Origin: Bacillus sp. BGMRC 2118
GTDB taxonomy: Bacteria > Bacillota > Bacilli > Bacillales > SA4
DNA: 64,000 bases
Assembly (NCBI GenBank): GCA_008364785.1
Contig: VTTJ01000002.1
Span: forward strand, 434,001-498,000
Direction: 5' to 3'
Position numbers and translations under genes: made by a program. Below are positions 1 through 8,438 of this stretch, piece by piece (the first letter of the stretch is position 1; every line of letters begins with the position of its first letter). The notes below the pieces were generated by a model, which was not told the DNA's origin, ran no database searches, and was given only the letters and a program-made list of their open reading frames with translations.

Positions 1-1
1 T

Positions 2-634
2 GTACTTGATAAATCATCAAAGGTTGTTCGTCATCTTCATATCCCACTTCAGTCTGGTTCTGATACAGTACTAAAAAGAATGCGTCGAAAGTATACGATG
101 GAGTTCTTCGCAGAACGTCTGCAAAAACTTCACGCAGCCTTACCTGGACTAGCTGTAACATCTGATGTAATAGTTGGCTTCCCAGGTGAGACAGAAGAAG
201 AATTCATGGAAACATACAACTTTATCAAAGAACATGGATTTTCTGAACTACATGTATTCCCTTATTCAAAACGTACAGGAACTCCTGCCGCTAGAATGGA
301 AGACCAAGTTGATGAAGATGTGAAAAATGAACGTGTACACCGTTTGATTTCTCTATCGGATCAACTGGCGAAACAGTATGCTTCTAGATTTGAAGGTGAA
401 GTGTTGGAAGTCATACCTGAAGAGAAGTTTAAAGACGAGCCATCACGTCAGTTATATGTAGGATATACAGATAATTACTTAAAGGTTGTTTTCCCAGCAA
501 CAGAAGAAATGGTTGGGGAAATTGTTAAAGTGAAAATAGAAAAAGCTGGTTATCCATATAATGAAGGACAATTTGTACGAGTTATGGAACAGCATGAATT
601 GTTAGATAGCGAGAAAGTAAAAATTAGCTCATAA
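2..634 (+). CDS. mtaB: MtaB, tRNA t6A37 methylthiotransferase (3' part only)
   Basis: The 5' end lies outside the window; about 210 C-terminal codons remain. MtaB is a radical-SAM enzyme that adds a methylthio group to t6A at position 37 of tRNAs reading AAA/AAG codons. The segment HIPLQSGSD near the left edge, followed by the RMRRKYT stretch, is the conserved methylthiotransferase radical-SAM region. The last ~65 residues (from about VLEVIPEE to FVRVME) form a TRAM RNA-binding domain. The Fe-S cysteines are not in view. The gene ends at a strong terminator, so it is the last gene of its operon. The mtaB paralogue miaB is the main alternative; position next to yqeW/rpsU/yqeY favours MtaB. Confidence 0.92.
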   Translation, partial: VLDKSSKVVRHLHIPLQSGSDTVLKRMRRKYTMEFFAERLQKLHAALPGLAVTSDVIVGFPGETEEEFMETYNFIKEHGFSELHVFPYSKRTGTPAARMEDQVDEDVKNERVHRLISLSDQLAKQYASRFEGEVLEVIPEEKFKDEPSRQLYVGYTDNYLKVVFPATEEMVGEIVKVKIEKAGYPYNEGQFVRVMEQHELLDSEKVKISS

Positions 635-658
635 GTCCCCAAAGTTGGGGGCTTTTTT
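634..658 (+). terminator. Rho-independent terminator after mtaB
   Basis: A GC-rich hairpin (CCCCA 637-641 with TGGGG 646-650, extended by two pairs) is followed by a run of six T. It closes the mtaB transcription unit. Confidence 0.9.
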
Positions 659-823
659 CTATACTAATGGCAACAAAATTTTAGATAAGAGCCTTCTACT
701 TAGAATACTGTGGAATAATGATAACAGTATTTGGTTCGAAGATTTAAATAAAATCATGGGTATAAACCTACTAAATGTACAATACTATTCATGAAAAAAT
801 GTAATGTATTTTATTGTGTATCA

Positions 824-832
824 TGTTATGAT
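824..832 (+). promoter_or_regulatory. Possible extended -10 promoter of deoC
   Basis: TGTTATGAT has the TGn plus TATGAT form of an extended -10 element and lies about 40 nt before the deoC start. No convincing -35 hexamer is seen at 17-18 nt upstream. Confidence 0.35.
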
Positions 833-870
833 AAGAGAGGTACGTACAACTAAAAGCGGGGGTATACATA

Positions 871-1542
871 ATGTCAAAAGATGTAGCAAAAATGATAGAT
901 CATACACTTCTAAAGGCTGATGCAACATTATCTGAAATTGAGAAGCTATGTGCAGAGGCAAGAGAATATAACTTTGCGTCTGTTTGTGTAAATCCAACAT
1001 GGGTGAAAACAGCAGCAGAACAATTAAAAGGATCAGGTGTAGATACTTGTACAGTTATCGGATTTCCATTAGGAGCAACGACTTCTGCTACAAAAGCATT
1101 TGAAACGACTAATGCAATTGAAAATGGAGCAACTGAGGTTGATATGGTTATTAATATCGGTGCCCTGAAGGACAAGAAAGATGATGTCGTTGAAGCTGAT
1201 ATTCGTGCAGTTGTGGAAGCAGCTAAAGGAAAAGCGTTGGTAAAAGTCATTATTGAAACTGCGCTATTAACAGAGGAAGAAAAAGTAAGAGCTTGTAAAT
1301 TATCTGTATCTGCAGGAGCAGACTTTGTGAAAACGTCAACTGGCTTTTCTACTGGTGGAGCAACATTAGCTGACATCAAACTAATGAGAGAAACAGTTGG
1401 ACCTGACATTGGAGTAAAGGCATCAGGTGGAGTTAGAGATGCAGAAGCAGCATTTGGTCTAATTGATGCTGGTGCAACTAGAATTGGAGCTAGCTCAGGA
1501 ATTGCGATCGTGAAGGGTGAAACTGGAACATCAAGTTATTAA
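871..1542 (+). CDS. deoC: Deoxyribose-phosphate aldolase DeoC
   Basis: This 223-residue class I aldolase cleaves 2-deoxyribose-5-phosphate into glyceraldehyde-3-phosphate and acetaldehyde, the last step of deoxynucleoside catabolism. The Schiff-base lysine is K154 in [10 protein letters not shown]91 in EVDMVIN and K183 in VKASGG are the other conserved active-site residues. Length is normal for the TIM-barrel family. The start has a GGGGG ribosome-binding stretch 10 nt upstream. The gene stands alone between two terminators, without the nupC/pdp partners found beside B. subtilis deoC, so its control is probably separate from nucleoside uptake here. Confidence 0.97.
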   Translation: MSKDVAKMIDHTLLKADATLSEIEKLCAEAREYNFASVCVNPTWVKTAAEQLKGSGVDTCTVIGFPLGATTSATKAFETTNAIENGATEVDMVINIGALKDKKDDVVEADIRAVVEAAKGKALVKVIIETALLTEEEKVRACKLSVSAGADFVKTSTGFSTGGATLADIKLMRETVGPDIGVKASGGVRDAEAAFGLIDAGATRIGASSGIAIVKGETGTSSY

Positions 1543-1554
1543 TGGTAGGAAGAA

Positions 1555-1591
1555 AGTGTTAAAATCAATCTGATTTTAACACTTTTTTTTT
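1555..1591 (+). terminator. Terminator after deoC
   Basis: A perfect 13-bp stem (1555-1567 with 1571-1583) with a 3-nt loop runs directly into about nine T. Confidence 0.92.
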
Positions 1592-1670
1592 GCAACAAAT
1601 AAAGCTGTACATAGAAGTAATCAGTGCTAGCTTCTTCAGTGAGGGTTAAAATTTTTCTTCAAATTTGTGG

Positions 1671-1701
1671 TTGACCTCTACGTTACGTCATGGTTTACAG
1701 T
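1671..1701 (+). promoter_or_regulatory. MerR-type promoter/operator with 19-bp spacer
   Basis: TTGACC (1671-1676) and TACAGT (1696-1701) are separated by 19 bp, the overlong spacer that MerR-family activators correct by DNA distortion. Within it is a dyad of the form ACC-N3-ACGT-T-ACGT-N3-GGT (1674-1694). This strongly resembles the Mta/TipA operator. It sits just upstream of the regulator gene, which implies autoregulation. Confidence 0.78.
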
Positions 1702-1723
1702 AGGAACTAAGGGGGGCTTATTA

Positions 1724-2476
1724 ATGGGTATGTTTGTAAAGGAAGTAGCTGATTTAGTAGGGATTAGTGTGCGCACACTTCACCACTACGATGACATTGG
1801 CTTGCTTTCACCTGATCAGGTAACAGAAGCGGGTTATCGCTTATATTCAACTGATAATCTCGAAATGCTGCAGCAAATATTATTTTTTAAAGAACTTGGC
1901 TTTCCATTAAAAAAAATTAAAGAGATTATTACAGACCCCACTTTTAATAAACGAGAAGCATTAGAGTTACATCGTGATTTACTTCTAGAAAAGAGAAAAC
2001 GGCTCGACATCATGATCAAGACCATTAATAAAACGATTAAACATACGGAAGGGGAAATTTATATGAGTAATCAAGAGAAATTTGAAGGATTTAACTTTCA
2101 ATCAAACCCATATGAAGAGGAAGCAAGAAAGCGTTATGGCAATAAAGCAGTTGATGAATCTAACAAGAAGATTGAAAGTCTATCTAGCGATGAACAAAGG
2201 GAACTAGGAGATGCAATTAATGAGACATACCGTAAACTAGCAGCGTTAAGAAATGACTCTCCTGAATCAAAACAGTCACAAGCTGCTATTGAAGAGTGGT
2301 ACCATCAGTTAAACAAGATGGGGAATTATTCCTTTGAGGCATTCAAGGGTTTAGGTCAATTGTATGTCCAAGATGAGAGATTTACAAAAAATATTGACCA
2401 ATTTGGTGAAGGATTAGCAATGTTTATGTGCAAAGCAATGGAATTCTATGCTGATCGTAAGTTGAGAGAGAAGTAA
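1724..2476 (+). CDS. MerR-family regulator with TipAS antibiotic-recognition domain
   Basis: The 250-residue product has an N-terminal MerR winged helix (about 1-70: FVKEVADLVGISVRTLHHYDDIGLL, shown as two overlapping motifs EVADLVGIS and RTLHHYDD), a coiled-coil dimerisation helix (about 75-110), and a C-terminal TipAS-like domain (about 120-250). TipA/Mta/SkgA-type proteins bind structurally diverse drugs in that domain and activate drug-response genes. I chose ATG 1724 because a GGGGGG ribosome site lies 7 nt upstream; a longer reading frame from 1667 would start inside the promoter. No efflux pump or other target gene is adjacent, so the visible target is its own promoter. The ligand is unknown. 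Confidence 0.88.
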   Translation: MGMFVKEVADLVGISVRTLHHYDDIGLLSPDQVTEAGYRLYSTDNLEMLQQILFFKELGFPLKKIKEIITDPTFNKREALELHRDLLLEKRKRLDIMIKTINKTIKHTEGEIYMSNQEKFEGFNFQSNPYEEEARKRYGNKAVDESNKKIESLSSDEQRELGDAINETYRKLAALRNDSPESKQSQAAIEEWYHQLNKMGNYSFEAFKGLGQLYVQDERFTKNIDQFGEGLAMFMCKAMEFYADRKLREK

Positions 2477-2506
2477 AAATCAAGTAGGAAAATGCAGTGA
2501 AGATGA

Positions 2507-2900
2507 ACGGATACTAAAAACATCATAAAAGATAGTAGAATAGGCTTCTTGGAGAAACAAAATCTGCAAGAATATACTGAATTTAATGAGGACCGATTTA
2601 CCAAGCAATTTTGGTTTAATGACGGTGATAGTAATGTATTGTATTGAACTTTAAAATGAATCAAGCATTTCCTAAGAATAAGCATCCTGGGATAAATGTA
2701 TTTTTTTTAAGTGATAGAGGGAGAAGGTCTCTTTACGATTTCAAATGTAGAAGCATATGCTGTTAAAAATGACGTCATCATTTTTACTGGTAATGAAGTG
2801 TTTTCATTCGTCAATTTTAGCTTAGCGCATACTAGTTAATATGTTGTTTTAAATAAACTGCTAAATAACGACGTACCGAAGAATAGTGCGAAAAAAAGAG
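2507..2900 (+). pseudogene. Decayed cupin-domain protein gene
   Basis: No intact frame spans this region, but three consecutive pieces read as one small cupin. Frame A (2507-2644) gives EFNEDRFTKQFWFNDGDSNV and stops at TGA 2645-2647. Frame B continues from 2644 with LNFKMNQAF then NKHPGINVFF, the cupin metal-binding strand region. After an eight-T run (2701-2708) the frame shifts again to VIEGEGLFTI and VKNDVIIFTGNEVFSFVN, then meets TAA at 2837 before YVVLNK. Two frameshifts plus an in-frame stop mean the gene is not functional as a single protein. No ATG with a good ribosome site is seen. One frameshift lies at a homopolymer, so a sequencing error could explain that one but not the others. 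Confidence 0.75.
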
Positions 2901-2919
2901 GGGAGCACCCCTCTTTTTT
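2891..2919. terminator. Bidirectional terminator
   Basis: GAGGGG and CCCCTC pair around an AGCA loop, flanked by an A-run on the left and a T-run on the right, so it can end transcripts from either side, including the leftward Na/Pi transporter gene. Confidence 0.85.
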
Positions 2920-2999
2920 GTATCTTATTAAAGAATAATGGAAGTGAAATCATGTTGAACAGGTTGTTAAGGCGGCTGCTCTTAGCATTTTCTCCAGAA

Positions 3000-3923
3000 T
3001 TATACTTTATGGACTCGAATGACAAAGTTAGATAAAGCGTTGATAAAGGGCAATGCAAGAATCGAACAAATCACATTAAAAATTACACTTGCGTGAGCGA
3101 GTTGCAAATCTAAGGAAGTGGTTAAATATTCTACCGTCATTGATAGCTGTGAGATAAACGGAATGAACAGTAGTACACCGAACACATTAAGCCAAATATG
3201 TGCATATGCTGTCCTTTTTGCATCGATATTTGCACCAAAGCTTGCAAACAAGGCTGTTACACACGTTCCAATATTTGAACCGAGCATGATTGCAATACCT
3301 CCTTCAATCGTAAGAAGGTGATTATGTAAAAAACCCATTGCAATTCCAATTACTGCAGAGCTTGAATGAATAAGTGCGGTTAATACCGTCCCCATTCCAA
3401 TTCCAACAAGGGTACTGTTATTTGTAAAGAGTAAGATGGTTTCCACGAACGAATAGGTGTACAATGATGCCGATAATGAAGCAAAGCCTTTCATGGCTAC
3501 AAATATACTACCTAACCCTAAAAAAGTTGTACCAAGAGAGAAAAAAATTTTTCTAGGTATTAATAATAAGATAAAACCTAACAATACTATGGGAACAGCT
3601 GCATCTCCTATATCAATTGTCATTAGTTCGGCTGTAACAGTTGTACCAATATTTGCTCCTAGCATAATGCCGATACTTTGTCTAAAAGTTAGCAAACCGG
3701 CCGTTACAAAACCGACGGTAATCACCATTACTGCAGAACTTGACTGTAGAAGCGCCGTAACAATTGTGCCGACTAGTAACCCTTTTAAAGGATTTCCTGC
3801 AATCTTCACTAACTGTTCCTTAAGTTTATCACTTGATAACTGAAATAATCCAATTCTCATAATAGATAAACCAAACATAAATATAGAAATAAACACGCAA
3901 AACCAGACAATATCCTTGGACAA
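3000..3923 (-). CDS. yqeW: Na/Pi cotransporter family protein (YqeW-like)
   Basis: This ~307-residue membrane protein has the two inverted family repeats of Na+/phosphate cotransporters (NptA/PF02690 type): QSSSAVMVITVGF with GANIGTT in the first half and HSSSAVIGIAMGF with GSNIGTC in the second. It has about eight hydrophobic segments. It should import phosphate coupled to sodium, or act in Pi export as some relatives do. The preferred start is TTG at 3923, because GAGGTGA lies 6 nt before it; the upstream GTG at 3932 falls inside that ribosome site. The C-terminal PhoU-like domain of longer homologues is absent. It is transcribed opposite to its neighbours, as remembered for B. subtilis yqeW. 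Confidence 0.88.
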   Translation of the reverse strand: MSKDIVWFCVFISIFMFGLSIMRIGLFQLSSDKLKEQLVKIAGNPLKGLLVGTIVTALLQSSSAVMVITVGFVTAGLLTFRQSIGIMLGANIGTTVTAELMTIDIGDAAVPIVLLGFILLLIPRKIFFSLGTTFLGLGSIFVAMKGFASLSASLYTYSFVETILLFTNNSTLVGIGMGTVLTALIHSSSAVIGIAMGFLHNHLLTIEGGIAIMLGSNIGTCVTALFASFGANIDAKRTAYAHIWLNVFGVLLFIPFISQLSMTVEYLTTSLDLQLAHASVIFNVICSILALPFINALSNFVIRVHKV

Positions 3924-4081
3924 TCGTCTCACCTCTGTATATCATATGGACAAGAAGTGTCTGTAAGAACAAAATAAATATGGATTCATGAAAAAATATA
4001 AAGTTGTCGTGTTTTGTAGGTAAGATTCTATAAAAAATGGTGAATAATCTCAAATAAAGTATCACGAAACTCTAATATGAG

Positions 4082-4111
4082 TTGACGCTTTAGTTAACAA
4101 TATATTATAAT
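4082..4111 (+). promoter_or_regulatory. SigA promoter of rpsU
   Basis: TTGACG (4082-4087) and TATAAT (4106-4111) are 18 bp apart, a near-consensus vegetative promoter about 75 nt before rpsU. Confidence 0.8.
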
Positions 4112-4185
4112 GGCAAAAGACATGTTTAGATAAAACATGAGTCTAATCTTTATCGCACGTGATTGTTCGGAGGGAGGGAAATAGA

Positions 4186-4359
4186 ATGACTAAAACAGTC
4201 GTACGTAAAAACGAGTCTATTGAAGATGCTCTACGTCGCTTCAAACGTTCCGTATCAAAAACTGGTACACTTTCTGAGGCAAGAAAGCGTGAATTCTATG
4301 AAAAGCCTAGCGTAAAGCGTAAGAAAAAGTCTGAGGCAGCTAGAAAGCGTAAATTCTAA
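4186..4359 (+). CDS. rpsU: Ribosomal protein bS21
   Basis: The 57-residue, strongly basic small-subunit protein sits near the mRNA exit and anti-Shine-Dalgarno region of the 30S. The sequence [18 protein letters not shown] at the start and [14 protein letters not shown] at the end are typical of Bacillus S21. ATG 4186 is preceded by GGAGGGAGGG at 8 nt; an upstream in-frame codon at 4159 has no comparable site. yqeY follows 15 nt later, so the two are cotranscribed from the strong promoter at 4082. Confidence 0.97.
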   Translation: MTKTVVRKNESIEDALRRFKRSVSKTGTLSEARKREFYEKPSVKRKKKSEAARKRKF

Positions 4360-4374
4360 TAGAGGGTGTAATAA

Positions 4375-4821
4375 ATGAGTCTTCTTGAACGTTTAAATAA
4401 CGACATGAAACAAGCGATGAAAAGCAAAGAGAAAGAAAAACTAGCCGTTATCCGAATGGTTAAAGCATCACTTCAAAATGAAGCGATTAAGCTTCAAGTG
4501 AGTGATCTTTCAACTGAGGATGAACTAACAGTCCTTTCTCGTGAAGTTAAGCAACGCAAAGACTCCCTCCATGAGTTTATAAAAGCTGGTCGAGATGACC
4601 TAGTGGATAAATTAAAAGCTGAACTTGTCATACTAGAAGAATATCTTCCGAAGCAATTGACTGAAGAAGAACTATCTGAAATTGTGAAACAAACAGTAGC
4701 AGAAGTAAATGCTTCTTCCAAAGCAGACATGGGTAAAGTAATGAGTGCAATCATGCCTAAAGTAAAAGGTAAGGCAGATGGCGGCCTCGTTAATCGTTTA
4801 GTCCTACAGCATTTATCCTAA
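4375..4821 (+). CDS. yqeY: GatB/YqeY domain protein
   Basis: This 148-residue protein matches the YqeY family, related to the C-terminal tail domain of the GatB subunit of Asp/Glu-tRNA amidotransferase. Conserved stretches include [18 protein letters not shown] and the end motif [19 protein letters not shown] (two separate blocks of the family). It may bind tRNA, but no activity has been firmly established. It is the second gene of the rpsU operon and ends at a clear terminator, the arrangement common in Bacillaceae. Confidence 0.93.
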   Translation: MSLLERLNNDMKQAMKSKEKEKLAVIRMVKASLQNEAIKLQVSDLSTEDELTVLSREVKQRKDSLHEFIKAGRDDLVDKLKAELVILEEYLPKQLTEEELSEIVKQTVAEVNASSKADMGKVMSAIMPKVKGKADGGLVNRLVLQHLS

Positions 4822-4848
4822 CACCTTCTTTTTAGAAGGTGTTTTTTA
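4820..4848 (+). terminator. Terminator of rpsU-yqeY
   Basis: AACACCTTCT (4820-4829) pairs with AGAAGGTGTT (4834-4843), then four more T follow. Confidence 0.9.
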
Positions 4849-4968
4849 TTACATAAAAATAAGCGAAGTCTTTAATTTCATAATTCGTCAAAGTTGGTAA
4901 CAGGGCACTGCGATAATTAGATTTCGGAATGTGAAATTTGGTTGATGAAAACAAAAATTATAAAAAAA

Positions 4969-4994
4969 TGAAACCTTTTACAAACTAATACGTA
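4969..4994 (+). promoter_or_regulatory. SigW-type ECF promoter of yqeZ-floA-yqfB
   Basis: TGAAAC (4969-4974), a 16-bp spacer and CGTA (4991-4994) match the SigW consensus exactly. The yqeZ-yqfA-yqfB operon belongs to the SigW envelope-stress regulon in B. subtilis, so motif and gene context agree. Confidence 0.88.
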
Positions 4995-5050
4995 TTAGTC
5001 ATCAAGGAATATTTTATCCCTGATAGTATGAAGGAAAGGAGGAAATCTGC

Positions 5051-6382
5051 TTGAGAATACTTAAGGGTGCGATATGGGGCATCTTCCTTTTCACTCTCGT
5101 GTCTACCTTACTTGCTAGTCAATTTGTTCAAGCAAAGACAACGGACCAACCTGTCTATATTATCCCTGTTCATAATACGGTAGAAAAAGGGTTATTAGCC
5201 TTCATTAATCGCTCAATCGAAGAGGCAGAAGAATTAAATGCAAAAGCTATTATCTTAGATATTAACACTCCAGGTGGAGCCGTTGATGCTGCATCTGAAA
5301 TTGCGAAAAGTATTACAGCTACAGAAATTCCGTTAATTGCATTTGTCAACAAACAGGCGCTTTCTGCAGGGGCATATATCGCCTTAAATGCAGATGAGAT
5401 TTATATGACTCCAGGATCGACAATGGGAGCTGCAGCTATTATTGATAGCAGTGGTAATGCAGCCGACGAAAAGGCAGCATCGTTCTGGCTGGCTGCTATG
5501 GAAAGCGCAGCCGAGCAAAATGGTCGTGATCCAATCTATGCAAAAGCAATGGCTGATAAAAATATTGACTTGCCGGACTTAAATGCCGAAAAAGGGAAAC
5601 TGTTAACATTGACGCCATCTTATGCCCTGCAAGTGAAATACTCAGAAGGTACCGTGGATGATTTGAATGAATTATTGACGATACTGAACCTTGAAAATTA
5701 CGAAAAGGTTGAAGCTGAAGTGAGTATTTCAGAGAATATAGCTAGATTTTTAACACATCCGGTTATTGTACCGATTTTACTTTCGTTAGGTAGCCTAGGG
5801 TTAGTGTTAGAGCTCTATTCACCAGGATTTGGAATTCCTGGAGCAGTTGGTATTACAGCATTAATTTTGTTTTTCTACGGACATTTAGTAGCGGGACTTG
5901 CGGGAATGGAAGCTATTATCTTGTTTATTGTAGGCTTTATTTTACTTGTCCTCGAGCTGTTTGTCCCCGGAGGGATACTGGGGATTATAGGGGTTGTGGC
6001 CGTCTTGACGAGTGTATTTTTATCCACGGCGAGTTTTGAAGTTGCAGCCTTTTCCATCTTGCTTGCATTTGTTATATGCATTGTAGCCTCTATTCTATTA
6101 ATAAAAGTTTTTGGGAAGAACATTAAAGTGTTCGATCGACTTATTTTAAAGGATAGTACCCGAACTGAGAAAGGGTATGTTTCAAATGTAAATCGATTAG
6201 AATTAATAGGAATGGAAGGTTTATCATTAACTACGCTTCGCCCATCAGGGATAGCGATGATTGATGATGAACAGCTCGATGTAGTGACTGAGGGCGGCTA
6301 TATTGATCAAAACAAACACATAAAAGTTATAAAAGTAGAAGGTGCAAGAGTTGTTGTTAGAGAAATAATACGTACTACCTAA
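5051..6382 (+). CDS. yqeZ: NfeD membrane protein with ClpP-like serine protease domain (YqeZ)
   Basis: The 443-residue product starts at TTG 5051, with AAGGAGG 10 nt upstream. A signal peptide (about 1-28) leads to an extracytoplasmic ClpP/SppA-like domain (about 33-200) with LDINTPGG, the candidate nucleophile S105 in ALSAGAY and a candidate general base K141. Four or more membrane segments follow (about 235-350), then a C-terminal NfeD OB-fold (about 370-443). Long NfeD proteins pair with flotillin/stomatin partners, and floA begins 19 nt downstream. In B. subtilis this protein is implicated in membrane organisation and resistance to sublancin. The SigW-type promoter makes it stress-induced. 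Confidence 0.93.
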   Translation: MRILKGAIWGIFLFTLVSTLLASQFVQAKTTDQPVYIIPVHNTVEKGLLAFINRSIEEAEELNAKAIILDINTPGGAVDAASEIAKSITATEIPLIAFVNKQALSAGAYIALNADEIYMTPGSTMGAAAIIDSSGNAADEKAASFWLAAMESAAEQNGRDPIYAKAMADKNIDLPDLNAEKGKLLTLTPSYALQVKYSEGTVDDLNELLTILNLENYEKVEAEVSISENIARFLTHPVIVPILLSLGSLGLVLELYSPGFGIPGAVGITALILFFYGHLVAGLAGMEAIILFIVGFILLVLELFVPGGILGIIGVVAVLTSVFLSTASFEVAAFSILLAFVICIVASILLIKVFGKNIKVFDRLILKDSTRTEKGYVSNVNRLELIGMEGLSLTTLRPSGIAMIDDEQLDVVTEGGYIDQNKHIKVIKVEGARVVVREIIRTT

Positions 6383-6401
6383 TTAAAAGGAGGAAACAAA
6401 A

Positions 6402-7391
6402 ATGGAACCAAGTTCATTATTATTGTTATTAGCGATTGCAATTGGATTTATCTTTTTAGTAGTCTTATTGACATTTGTTCCTGTAATGCTGTGGATTTCT
6501 GCATTGGCAGCAGGGGTAAAAATCAGTATCTTTACATTAATCGGAATGAGATTACGTCGTGTAATTCCAAACCGCATTATTAACCCTTTAATTAAATCTT
6601 ACAAAGCGGGTCTAGATGTGACAATTAACCAGCTAGAAAGCCACTATTTAGCTGGTGGTAATGTTGACCGTGTAGTAAACGCACTTATTGCTGCTCACAG
6701 AGCAAATATTGAATTAACCTTTGAACGTGCAGCTGCAATTGATTTAGCTGGTCGTGACGTATTAGAAGCTGTACAGATGAGTGTTAATCCTAAAGTAATT
6801 GAAACACCGTTTATTTCTGGTGTTGCAATGGATGGTATTGAAGTAAAAGCGAAAGCGAGAATTACCGTACGTGCGAATATTGACCGACTTGTTGGAGGTG
6901 CGGGTGAAGATACAATTATTGCCCGTGTTGGTGAAGGTATTGTAAGTACAATTGGTTCCCAGGTTGATCATAAGAAGGTATTAGAGAATCCGGATATGAT
7001 TTCTCGAACTGTTTTAAGTAAAGGATTAGATGCAGGAACTGCGTTTGAAATTCTCTCGATTGATATTGCGGACATTGATATCGGTAAAAACATTGGTGCT
7101 GTTCTTCAAACAGACCAGGCTGAAGCAGACAAGCGAATTGCTCAGGCAAAAGCGGAAGAAAGACGTGCGATGGCAGTTGCAAATGAACAAGAAATGGTTG
7201 CCCGTGTCCAAGAAATGAGAGCAAAAGTTGTTGCTTCTGAAGCAGAAGTACCATTAGCACTTGCTGAAGCACTTCGCTCAGGAAATATGGGTGTGATGGA
7301 TTACATGAATTTAAAGAACATTATGGCTGATACAGATATGAGAGATTCATTTGGGAAACTTAACGATCTGAAAGACGATGATCATAAATAA
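6402..7391 (+). CDS. floA: Flotillin-like protein FloA
   Basis: This 329-residue scaffold protein organises liquid-ordered membrane microdomains. Its N-terminal hydrophobic hairpin (about 5-45) is followed by an SPFH/PHB region ([17 protein letters not shown] lies in its centre) and a C-terminal Glu/Ala-rich coiled-coil part with repeats such as [18 protein letters not shown]. Length and sequence match B. subtilis YqfA/FloA. A strong AAAGGAGG site precedes ATG. It is the middle gene of the SigW-type operon, between its NfeD partner and yqfB. Confidence 0.96.
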   Translation: MEPSSLLLLLAIAIGFIFLVVLLTFVPVMLWISALAAGVKISIFTLIGMRLRRVIPNRIINPLIKSYKAGLDVTINQLESHYLAGGNVDRVVNALIAAHRANIELTFERAAAIDLAGRDVLEAVQMSVNPKVIETPFISGVAMDGIEVKAKARITVRANIDRLVGGAGEDTIIARVGEGIVSTIGSQVDHKKVLENPDMISRTVLSKGLDAGTAFEILSIDIADIDIGKNIGAVLQTDQAEADKRIAQAKAEERRAMAVANEQEMVARVQEMRAKVVASEAEVPLALAEALRSGNMGVMDYMNLKNIMADTDMRDSFGKLNDLKDDDHK

Positions 7392-7508
7392 TACACGTTT
7401 AGGTTTCTTGTCAAATATTCGATAAAGTACTGAATCTTTATTTGATTACTAGTAACAAGATTTACGAAAAAGCCAAAATAATCGTCTCTTCCTATAGGAG
7501 GTGCTTGA

Positions 7509-7943
7509 ATGGGAGAGTTTTTACCATTACTTATTGCGATCGCTGTAGGTTTAATTTCAACATTTTCAAGGATGAAAGGGCAAAGTCAAGAAAATAAAGG
7601 CAAGCCGATGATGCCTCCACAATTGGACCCAATGCATCCGAAGCATTTTGAGAAGAAAGTCCCTCAAAAGAGAGAAGTCCCTATGCAGAGTACGTTTGAA
7701 ACTAGCCAGTCAACTTTTTCAGATGTTACGACTGCTCGCATTAATGAGAGAATCAACGTTGCTCCGAATCGAACCAAGAAGCAAGAAGTAAAGGAAATAG
7801 ATGAAGAACTAGTTTCTGCAACTACACTGAGAAATCTGAATAAGAAGAAATTGATCGAAGGTGTGATGATGGCTGAAGTATTAGGGCCACCACGTGCATT
7901 AAAACCCCTACGTCCAATATATTCAAAAAGACTGCCGAAGTAG
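7509..7943 (+). CDS. yqfB: YqfB-like small membrane-anchored protein
   Basis: The 144-residue product has one N-terminal membrane segment (about 4-19) and a long polar tail rich in Pro, Lys and Gln that is probably disordered, ending in a conserved-looking helix (NKKKLIEGVMMAEVLGPPRAL, part of residues 115-136). It has no recognised domain. Position as third gene of the SigW-type operon after floA matches B. subtilis yqfB. The 117-nt gap after floA has no terminator, so co-transcription is likely. AGGAGGTG precedes ATG. Function is unknown; a role with FloA microdomains is an inference from context only. Confidence 0.82.
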   Translation: MGEFLPLLIAIAVGLISTFSRMKGQSQENKGKPMMPPQLDPMHPKHFEKKVPQKREVPMQSTFETSQSTFSDVTTARINERINVAPNRTKKQEVKEIDEELVSATTLRNLNKKKLIEGVMMAEVLGPPRALKPLRPIYSKRLPK

Positions 7944-7957
7944 GCAGTCTTTTTTTA
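7929..7957 (+). terminator. Terminator of the yqeZ-floA-yqfB operon
   Basis: AGACTGCC (7929-7936) pairs with GGCAGTCT (7943-7950), then a run of T follows. The hairpin overlaps the yqfB stop codon. Confidence 0.9.
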
Positions 7958-7992
7958 TGTGCTTTTATCATTATTTTTCGACAAAATTCGGG

Positions 7993-8007
7993 TGGTGCCT
8001 GGCACCA
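7993..8007. repeat. 15-bp perfect palindrome (GGTGCC-T-GGCACC core)
   Basis: TGGTGCC-T-GGCACCA is a perfect palindrome, isolated in AT-rich intergenic DNA just after an operon terminator. I recall similar short GC-rich palindromes scattered in Bacillaceae genomes, but no second copy was found in this window. Confidence 0.5.
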
Positions 8008-8076
8008 ATGAATCTACAAAAGTACGAGTATGCTACCTTGTCAAGCACATTACTTACATGTTCGAGAAAAAAAGCA

Positions 8077-8106
8077 GTGATACATGAGCTCTTTTTAACA
8101 TAAATA
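8077..8106 (+). promoter_or_regulatory. Possible SigE (mother-cell) promoter of yqfC-yqfD
   Basis: GTGATACA (8077-8084) and CATAAATA (8099-8106) are 14 bp apart and partly match the SigE -35/-10 pattern. Known SigE control of yqfC-yqfD in B. subtilis supports it; the match itself is weak. Confidence 0.38.
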
Positions 8107-8127
8107 TGAGATGAAAGGGGGTCCATT

Positions 8128-8412
8128 ATGAAGAAATTCAAAACAAAGATGTCAAGATGGCTTACAACAAAGATGGAACTTCCGGCTGATGTGATGATGG
8201 ACTTACCAAGGATTACAATGATTGGTCAACTACATATTTATATAGAAAATCATCGGGGGTTACTTTCATTTTCGGATACTGAATTAAGACTATTACTGAA
8301 GCAAGGACATCTTCTAATTAAGGGTAATTCGTTTGTCATTAAGACCATTTTACCTGAGGAAATTTTGTTAGAAGGAAAAATACAACAAGTCATCTATATA
8401 GATCAAGCTTAA
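8128..8412 (+). CDS. yqfC: Sporulation protein YqfC
   Basis: The 94-residue protein belongs to the YqfC family, conserved in spore formers and always next to yqfD. The motif DLPRITMIGQLHIYIENHRGLL (residues about 30-51; two blocks, LPRITMIG and YIENHRGLL) is characteristic. GAAAGGGGG lies 9 nt before ATG. The biochemical role is unknown; expression during sporulation in the mother cell is known for relatives. yqfD starts 26 nt later. Confidence 0.9.
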   Translation: MKKFKTKMSRWLTTKMELPADVMMDLPRITMIGQLHIYIENHRGLLSFSDTELRLLLKQGHLLIKGNSFVIKTILPEEILLEGKIQQVIYIDQA

Positions 8413-8438
8413 ATTATTGGGGGGAGCGTTATCTTACT

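Noticed and set aside
900..1409. Long open frame on the minus strand opposite deoC
   Set aside because: It is the mirror of the deoC codon pattern, with no ribosome site and a Ser/Thr/Val-rich non-protein-like sequence.
2446..2685. 79-codon minus-strand frame overlapping the MerR end and cupin remnant
   Set aside because: The plus strand reads as a recognisable cupin remnant; the minus frame has no family features or ribosome site.
3457..3843. 128-codon plus-strand frame inside the Na/Pi transporter
   Set aside because: It is antisense to conserved transporter repeats, Pro/Thr/Ile-rich and without an initiation site.
6916..7272. Minus-strand frame of 118 codons in floA
   Set aside because: Leu/Gln-rich shadow of the floA coiled-coil codons.
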